64,000 nt of DNA from Timema cristinae (lineage: Eukaryota; Arthropoda; Insecta; Phasmatodea; Timematidae): positions 41,655-105,654 of the forward strand of contig JBCFYV010000494.1 of the NCBI GenBank assembly GCA_039000515.1, written 5' to 3'. The position numbers and the translations under genes are program-made. The notes under the pieces are model-generated. The model made no database searches, was not told where the DNA came from, and saw only the letters and a list, made by a program, of their open reading frames with translations. Shown here piece after piece: positions 56,972 through 64,000 of this stretch. Position 1 is the first letter of the stretch. Each line of letters opens with the position of its first letter.

Positions 56972-57480
56972 TATCTAAGGTGTGTCCAACCATTAGAATG
57001 CTAGCGAATAGATTAAATATCAATCAATTTTTAACTGAAAAGTTGTGACTGGGGGGTATAAAACCCCCAAATTATAATTATTCCATAAAACAATTATCCT
57101 TTGGAAGTGTGTTCATCCAAAACAATTTTAGCAAATAAATCCCATTTCCATCATATTTTGATGAGTAATTGCACCTGGGGGACAAAGCCCTCTAAAAGTC
57201 AAATTTTCATAGACACCACTTTTCTATCGAAAGTGTGTCCATCCTAAATGATTTTAGCAAAGAAATCACTACCACTTCATTTTAAGGATGACTTGTGCAC
57301 GTGGGAAGATAGCCCCCCTCCCTTTAAACCCACCCCCAGGCATTTATATTTTCTCAAATACACTTTTAAATTTAAAGTATTTCCAAACCAGAAAATTTAA
57401 CTAAGAAATCACATCTTCATAATTTTCAAATGTGTTGTGCCCTGGGGTGGAAACCCAACTTATTAAAGTGAAAGAATTTC
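56972..57480. repeat. Tandem repeat, about 125-140-bp unit, four copies
   Basis: Each unit has GTGTGTCCATCCAAAACAAT-like, TTTAGCAAATAAATC, CATATTTTGATGAGT, TTGCACCTGGGG and a run of CCC with CAAATT. Unit starts are near 56,976, 57,104, 57,228 and 57,375. Units are about 70-80% alike by eye. No coding frame. Confidence 0.8.
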
Positions 57481-57743
57481 TCTCACCAACATATTTCAGA
57501 ACGACGGTTCACCTATTTAATTAATAACGGTGAAAAATACTTCTGTCTCTTAGATATAGTGTGAACTTCAGATATATCCATATGGAGAAAGGGGCACAAA
57601 CCCTCTTCTAAAAATTATATCATGCGAGAATTTTAGGGGATGGTCCTACAATAATAATAGCGCAAACTGACTATTTCTATGGCCTTATATTTGGGCAGGC
57701 TAGAGCAATATCTCTTTTTTACACAACCCGCTGGCCTCTCCCC

Positions 57744-59670
57744 TGTGAGTATTTTTAATAATCCCCTAGTTATATTATTACTATTATTATTCTTACCATC
57801 TTTAAAAATAATATTATTAATTGTTGTTTTGTGAATCTTCCTTTTTTTATATGTATTTTGTGAGGTGTTAGTAATGGCCGCATTGGCAGCAAGTTCGTTT
57901 TAGTTGCTGTTACCCTGGGATATTAACTATTTAAGGTGGTTCCCTGGTAGCTTATATTTTTGAGAAAAAAATCTTAGATTTATAATTACACTAATCTGTG
58001 CATTATTTTATTACTTACCTGATACTTTTGCAGTCCAATTTTTATCGTTTAGTTCTTTATTTATTATAAATTTCTTCTCGGGGATCCATCTCGATTAGGT
58101 AAGTAGTTCGTAATCCCGCCACACGAGCGTGTTGCAAGGTGGACATGTCTGCCACGCGATGGTAGATTGAGAAGGAAGATGAATTTTTTTTATATTTTTT
58201 ATTATTTTCTGGCGAGTATATTTTGTCGTGGAGGAAGACTATATTTGTTTTGAAATTGTTTTAGTAATCATAATTTTGTTATTGTTAATTTTAAGCGTTT
58301 TCCCTAATGTTGTACTTGGTATAAAAAGGCTATTTTAGGAGTTAGGATTTTGGTTTTTGCGTGAATCTTACCGCACCTTTTGGGTAATTTGGGGAAGACG
58401 CTTGGAAAGAGGGTCCGGGTGGGAGGTTCCGGAGAGGACATTGGGTTTTTAAGTGATGGAGGTGAGAGGACGTGCTGTTTTTGAGTCCGTCGCCATCCAA
58501 GGCAATCTACACATATTATAAACTATTATTGCCTGTTAAGAAGGTGCAGACCGAAGTAAAGCTGGAAAAAAGGACTTAATTTGATGTTTTATTATTGGGT
58601 TTTTACTACATTTGCCAAAATATAATAATTTTTTTTTCACGCGAGTGTAAGCGTGTGTTTGGATACCATTTTGGAGATTCGCCTGACTACAACAAAAAAC
58701 TTAAATGGCGGGCCTGGTCCTTTTCAGGATAGACTTCATTTTTTTTTGTTGCTTGTAACATGTATTTCCTCCTGAATTTGTTAAATAAAATTCCCGGATC
58801 TACCCAGGAAAGTAAGTGTAGTTGGTGCGATGACCAGGATAGCTAAAGGTATCAACCGCTAAGCTGCTCCTCAAGGGGATATGACTCGTATATTCTATAT
58901 TCAAACTAGAACTTCAATAGGTGTATTAAAAACAAAATAGGATAACTACATAACTGTGTAAATGTTTGTTCGTCATAGAAATTAGCCTATGTGGAACAGT
59001 TCATTAGTTTGGGGAGGTTGTTAAATGAGAATAAAATTTATATATTATTATATTTTAATTGGACTGTACTTGGATTTTTTTTTTCTAATAACGCCTCACT
59101 GTTTATTAGGTATAGTAAAGATTGTATGAGAATTCAACAGACCCCTTGGAAAGAGGGAGAAAGTGTACTTAGTTTTGTGTATTATGGCCGGCTGGAGAGG
59201 TAGGGTACAGTATTGTTATTACACATAAATAAATCAACCATCTTTATTGAGCCATTATATACATTATTTCTCCATTAGTTGTTTCAAAATAGTTATAGTA
59301 TATTACATGAGTTTTCTTTTCTTTTTTCCTTTTCTTAGTGCTAAATGTATTTTTGTACAGGTATGTTTATTTCCTGCTCTCCGAAACTTAAGCTGTGGTA
59401 GTTCTTTAACAAGTAGATTTTATTATTTTTTTTTATTTTTGTAAAGGTTCCATAACTTCATGGATGCAACGATGGAGCTGGTTGGGATGGGTCGATTAAG
59501 CTGTACATTGTCTTTAATTTGATGGTCATACCAAATTCCTTCCACATGCACCCAGCAGAAGTTTACCAGAACCACTTAGAATAATTAATATTAGTCCATA
59601 GGTAATTTTTCTCAGGTCATATTCTCGTCTATTAGAGGTGACCTTCAGGTTAGTGAGCAAAATTGTTAAA
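57744..59670 (+). mobile_element. 5' long terminal repeat of a Ty3/Gypsy-type element
   Basis: Starts TGTGAG at 57,744 and stops where the primer-binding site begins. TATA box TATAAAAAGG at 58,320; AATAAA at 58,783-58,788. It matches the solo copy at 31,831-33,561 except for a replaced middle segment (58,883-59,336 here). The roughly 1.9-kb length is long for a Gypsy LTR. The 3' LTR is not in the window, so identification rests on position and signals. Confidence 0.65.
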
Positions 59671-59690
59671 GTGGCTGCCTAACGTGGGGC
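59671..59690 (+). other. Primer-binding site
   Basis: GTGGCTGCCTAACGTGGGGC, directly after the LTR, closely resembles the TGGCGCC-(C)AACGTGGGGC tRNA-primer complement of many Gypsy elements, with one or two changes. It would prime minus-strand DNA synthesis from a host tRNA. The gag start lies 111 bp downstream. Confidence 0.7.
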
Positions 59691-59800
59691 TTTTCGTATG
59701 TATGTGGACGGATTGGGGTTGTGTATGATAGTTGGTTGTAAAAACCAACTTTCTGTGTCATTTTGGAATGAGTAAAGGCAGCATATATTTTTTGAGGAGC

Positions 59801-61672
59801 ATGGACCAACAAAGGGATTCAACCAGGGCTCTTACTCCGGAACATGCAGTACTGTTGGACCAGGGGGAAGTTGAACAGGTGGTTTGAGTCCCCGATACTT
59901 TCAGTGAGATAGAGAGTGAGCCAACGGAGCAGGGACTGGTTACTCAAAGCAAGACCACACCAGGACAGATTACCAACTTAACAGCCACAACACAGAATGT
60001 GACGGAACCTACTGCCAATATACTAGCTGAGATAATTTCTTCGTTACAACAATTAACAACCAGCCAACAACAGCTTGCTGCTAACCAACAACAGACAGGA
60101 GACGACATAAGCACCTACATTTGTGACTTGACTAATTCTTTAAGGGTGGAATTTACCACTGAGTTGGAGAATATGAGGGAAGACTTCAAGGGTAGAATGG
60201 AATCCTCACACAGGACACTCGCCCAGGGTTTATCACAGGTCAAGCAGGAAATGGAGAAATCCCAAGCCACTATGGCTGCCAATTTGGAGTCAAACCAAAG
60301 ATCAGTCGAACTCCGGATCAAACAACAGGATGCACAGATTGAGGAAGGATTACAGTCCATAAACAGAGAGATCAGAGCAGTGAGGGAGACCCAGAGGGAA
60401 AGCTTACAAGTGGTAAACGATGTAGTTTCGACACTGCAGAGTGACAATAGAGACTTGGTTTGAGTCCAAGCTAATTTGCAGGGGCGAGTTAGCGATACTG
60501 CAGAGGCAATAAAGGCTATGCAAGACTAGGTAGAGCATTGTGACTCGAACCGTATTTCTCGGCTTGAGCTGTCCTGAACTAGTTACCCCAGCGCTTATGA
60601 CATTGTTGGGCGAGCATGCGCTCGAAGTCCAGTTGCCCAAGTTCCAACGGTAGAGTCTTCGAGGACCTGTGAGACATCTTGGGGACCTCGAAGAGCTATT
60701 TGAAGGGCATCGTCTATCTGACCGAGACAAAGTGAGGCATACGGGTAACTCACTCGTGGGGAACGCAGCACCATGGTGGACAGTCAATAAAGATAATATA
60801 ACAAGCTGGAGTGATTTTAAGGCCATGTTTTGTTCAGCTGAGATACAGGGTCAAATGCGAGCCAAGCTCCATGCATCCCGCTACACGGAATCTACAGGTA
60901 CTTTGTAGAAATACCTTGCTGACATCTACTTAAAGAGCCGGGATTTTGAGTCACCTATAACGGAGTCAGAGCTCATTTATATGATCACTCAACAGTTACC
61001 CCTCAGGCTCAGAGAAATGCTGATAAGTGCTAGCTACGGAACCTTAGAGGAGTTTAGAGCAGGTTTGTTTAAAGTTGACGCTTTGGAGGCTGACCGGAAA
61101 CGAAATCGTAATGCAGCACCTAGGTCACCACCCCAAGGGTTTGCAAACAGGGATAGGCAGGTTTAGTATCCCCTCCGACCAGGTGATAATTGTAGAAGGG
61201 AGCGAGGTTATAGGGAAACCTCAAGTAGGTCAGGAAATGGGCGATTCCTCAGAGTCATCCTGATAGATGCCCCCTTAACAATAGGCCGCCTTATGTGAGA
61301 GTTGGGAAGAGGGGACCCCATAGTAATTCGGGATCAACCCTATAGGAGAGGGGAGGGGCAAGGTTCTGATGGCAGGTTTTCAAGGGAAACCCCACGTTAT
61401 AACCTCAGCAACCCCAACAACTCATCCTATCCCAGAGGAAACCCTAATAGAGGAAATGGTCATACACCCCGAGGGGACCAAAACCCCTCACATTTTGACA
61501 TTAACGCCATTGTGAAGCAGGGCAGAGATTAGTTGCATCTCCGAGGAGGCGGCGGAGTTGTTGAAGGCGATGGGAAGGCCCGATCCCATTTTTCCCGTCC
61601 TGATGATGAAGATTTTGGGGGTTACAAGCAGGAAGATCCCGCCTATAAGCCTTCAAATGTTGATTTCCATAA
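59801..61672 (+). pseudogene. Ty3/Gypsy gag with protease scrap (block B copy 2)
   Basis: Starts MDQQRDSTRALTPEH at 59,801. A TGA at 59,887-59,889 interrupts it. There follow a Gln-rich and coiled-coil segment (about 59,999-60,463), a frame-broken stretch, then the gag core at 60,669-61,166 (LFEGHRLSDRDKVRHTGNSL, APWWTV, WSDFKAMF, MRAKLHASR, YLADIYLKSRDFE). A TAG lies at 60,906-60,908. An Arg/Gly/Asn-rich C-terminus follows (RGNPNRGNGHTPRG). The frame SCISEEAAELLKAMGRP at about 61,533-61,583 is the segment just after the Asp-Thr-Gly active site of the aspartic protease; the active site itself is deleted. Pol and integrase are absent. Gag would have formed the particle shell. Confidence 0.85.
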
Positions 61673-61679
61673 TAATAAT

Positions 61680-61856
61680 AATAATACGAATAATATAATA
61701 TCACTGCGTCTTACAAACAGTTTGGGTTATATGTTTTAAGTACTAATTACGCAAATGGATTAGGAATTGGGAAGGTTGAATTAGAGGAAGTGAACCCGTA
61801 TTTGCGTGCAGCGAGAGTGGAAAACCATTTAGGAAAAACCAGTCGGGTATTATTTA
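61680..61856 (-). mobile_element. SINE family B with internal deletion
   Basis: Same insertion as 11,510-11,782, but about 95 bp (most of the head including both boxes) is deleted between AGGAAAAACC and GTCGGGTATTATT. Confidence 0.85.
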
Positions 61857-62778
61857 GAAAATTGGATCTATAAACAATTTAAATTCAAAAAAATATAATG
61901 TGGGCGTTGTAAAATAGGAAACAATGAATAGAAAATTTGAATAGCCCTATCCTATATCCAGTATATCACAGCGTGCTTGTTATTTAAAAAACACTATAGT
62001 TTCTTGTCGAATCAAATGGAGATACGACATTAAACGCCGGTAATGTGGCCAAAGCCGGTCCCAAGCCCGGTAAAAAAACACAGAGGGGCGGTAGCACTAT
62101 AATTATAGCCTTAGGAAATTCCTCGGAATTCCCCTGAAAAACTGAAGACGCGGAAATAGACTGATGGATAACTACAAATTTTGGCATGGTTGGTTCGGTC
62201 ATGTTCTCATACAAAGTAAGATTTTATTCGCATATTATTTATTCCATATTATACGTACTAATGCTATTTAGGAAATATCCCTCAGTATACCCTACCGGGA
62301 TTCAGACCCCGATCTTCCAGAAATCAGCAGTCTAGTCTATTGGGAGAGTGACGTCTTATGCTATGTAGACACTGAAGCAGGTACAGTATATTGTATATAC
62401 GTTTGCTTACTTCCATGATAACAGATTTAATTAAATTATACGATTAAAACACCATAGTAACAATAACAATGGTAACTGTAAGGTAAGAATATATATATTG
62501 TAATCCATTCCTGCTGTTTCTTTACATTTTCTGCTTCCGTTACTTTCCCTACCACATCCCAAGAATGCGCTCGAAAGATTAATGGGCTGTAAGAACTTAC
62601 GATTATGAAACAAGAAACAATAATCTCGTGAAGCATGTATAATCCACCATTTGGCTTCCCACTGAAGGTGATTAGGTTTATCCTGTCAGTCGTCAAAAAG
62701 CAACGTTCGGCAACTTACTGGTTTCTTGATAAGTCTGAGCTATTTTGTGTTTGTGTAGATCAGGGAATTAGTACAAAG
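61857..62778. repeat. Block B right part, copy 2
   Basis: Matches 11,783-12,713 and contains the SINE head fragment at 62,275-62,385. The match ends after GTACAAAGCA at about 62,778. The LVESNGDTTLNAGNV phrase is present here too; its trailing donor-like site reads CAAAGTAAGAT, one G shorter than in copy 1. Confidence 0.75.
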
Positions 62779-63325
62779 CAATGCTGACATGGTGAGTAAT
62801 ACTCTCAGTTTAAAAATATTATGTTTTTTTTGGAATCATTGAAGCTAAAATGTACCCAGTCATAATGTCTATCCAGGATCAACGTATTTTAACTACGCTA
62901 AGACAGAAGGAATGAAGAAGGTTGAATACAAAGCAAATGCACTTGCATTTGTGGTACTAGATAGTTGTAAAAATAATCCAATAATTAAAATAATAGAAAA
63001 ATTAGTTTAATGATCAAAGTTTGATGTTTTATTGATCTATTAAAAATATTAGTAAAAAGAAATAAAGCAAGTCCTATATGCATAAAAGATTTTAAAAACT
63101 AACAGTAACTAATAAAAATTTATGTTGAGAAAATAGTAGCGACGCAGATATTTTTCTATCAAAGCCACATTCGAATGACCTCTCCGATTCCTACACCAAT
63201 ATCTTGACTTTCGTTTGTAAAGTTTTGTAAACTCTATTTCCACTTTAACTAAACAACAAAAACGATATATATTTAAACATGTAACATTGTATGCACCAAC
63301 CCAATACTTATTTTTAATTAAGTAA
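62779..63325. other. Spacer, nothing recognised
   Basis: AT-rich; no frame or repeat supported. Confidence 0.5.
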
Positions 63326-63745
63326 GTTTAATTATTTTCGATGGTTATTATGGTTTCAAGAAACATTATTTTTAAATCATCAAATTGTGAGATCGTCCAT
63401 GATGGTCCGGTTCGCCAAGGTTGTGTTACACAAGCATGCACGGGAGAAACTGTGAGTACGCACCTTAATATACTCTATAAAACCACAAAACATTGTTAGC
63501 AAACACAACCTGTATTTGGTCTACACTACGCAAGTGGGATAAATGTCATACTTATCTAGTCTGGTTTTTCGGTAATAGTGAGGTCAGGGTTTGAATTCTA
63601 GTCGGGTCTACTGAGAATTGTCTTTTTAGTCAATTGGTACTCACTCTCTTCAAAACGCAAATACAGCTAATCTAAATTCTATATGCATAAGTTCTACCCA
63701 CTAGTGTGTAAAATGCATACAGCCCGAATGAAGAGTAAGACGAAA
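63326..63745 (+). repeat. Dispersed repeat with degenerate SINE, second copy
   Basis: Matches 29,470-29,620, then carries the B-box-like GGGTTTGAATTCTAGTCGGG (63,588), the body words AATTGGTACTCACTCTCTTC and AAAACGCAAATACAG, and an eroded tail (CAGCCCGAATGAAGAGTAAG) to about 63,745. The rest of the window to 64,000 shows nothing recognisable. Confidence 0.55.
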
Positions 63746-64000
63746 AATAAGCTTACAACAGATAGTAAAATTCGTAGTAGGTGTATTGTAACATAGTACA
63801 ACAATTCTAATAATCATAGTAGTAATATTGAGCCCTGGGATACACCACCCATAGCCTAGAAAGGGAAATATAAGCCATAACATATAAAATAATACAAGTG
63901 GATTAATTTTATTTGGGTTTTGTCACAACCCTATGCTAATTTAATAATGTAAATCTACGTTGTTTGTAACTATGTTAATAGCAGCAAATGGGGCGCTGCA

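Noticed and set aside
57744..62778. A complete LTR retrotransposon
   Set aside because: Only the 5' LTR, primer-binding site, gag and a protease scrap are present. Pol, polypurine tract and 3' LTR are missing.

Overview
The window is AT-rich, intron- and repeat-dominated animal DNA with no operons, no rRNA and no functional tRNA genes. The transposon fauna points to an arthropod, most likely an insect with a large repeat-filled genome. It includes non-LTR retrotransposon C-termini of the 'SRRLWWAGHV' and 'RWYGHVIRM' types, a Tc1/mariner-like transposase with the 'KVYATLF...HQDGAPPHF' pattern, pogo, piggyBac and hAT transposases, a Ty3/Gypsy gag, and tRNA-derived SINEs. The species cannot be named from sequence alone.

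Layout. 1-10,577 is the first copy of a large repeated block (block A). It contains decayed non-LTR retrotransposon pieces, two tandem-repeat arrays, SINE pieces and a 21-bp-period array. 10,578-12,713 is a deleted Ty3/Gypsy fragment carrying a SINE (block B, copy 1). 13.3-14.5 kb holds two SINEs with target-site duplications on either side of a promoter-like patch with an NRF-1 motif. 16,056-19,275 is a near-complete pogo/Tigger-like DNA transposon with terminal inverted repeats. 20-29 kb holds more SINEs, a reverse-oriented LTR relative, a LINE fragment and a G-quadruplex motif. 31,831-33,561 is a solitary LTR-like copy. 33.7-34.1 kb holds a candidate first exon. 34.8-36.7 kb holds mariner-like and hAT remnants. 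37,784-39,192 is the most gene-like and least explained locus: an unrecognised Ser/Thr-rich reading frame of about 470 codons with an 18-bp minisatellite and one frameshift. 39.2-42 kb is 21-bp-period array with a LINE end embedded. 43,889-51,017 is block A copy 2, shortened by deletions. 54,688-56,689 is a piggyBac element with both TTAA-flanked ends. 57,744-62,778 is a Ty3/Gypsy 5' part: LTR, primer-binding site, gag and a protease scrap, with the same internal SINE as block B copy 1.

How it fits together. Almost every recognisable coding region is a broken transposable element. Nested insertions and two large repeat pairs (A/A' and B/B') allow relative dating: the SINE entered the Gypsy element before block B was copied, and block A was copied before or independently of its fusion to the Gypsy fragment at 10,577/10,578. 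Possible host-gene content is limited to the 37.8-39.2 kb reading frame and the promoter/exon-like patches near 14.0 and 34.0 kb. All identities and alignments were judged by eye; no database search was run.
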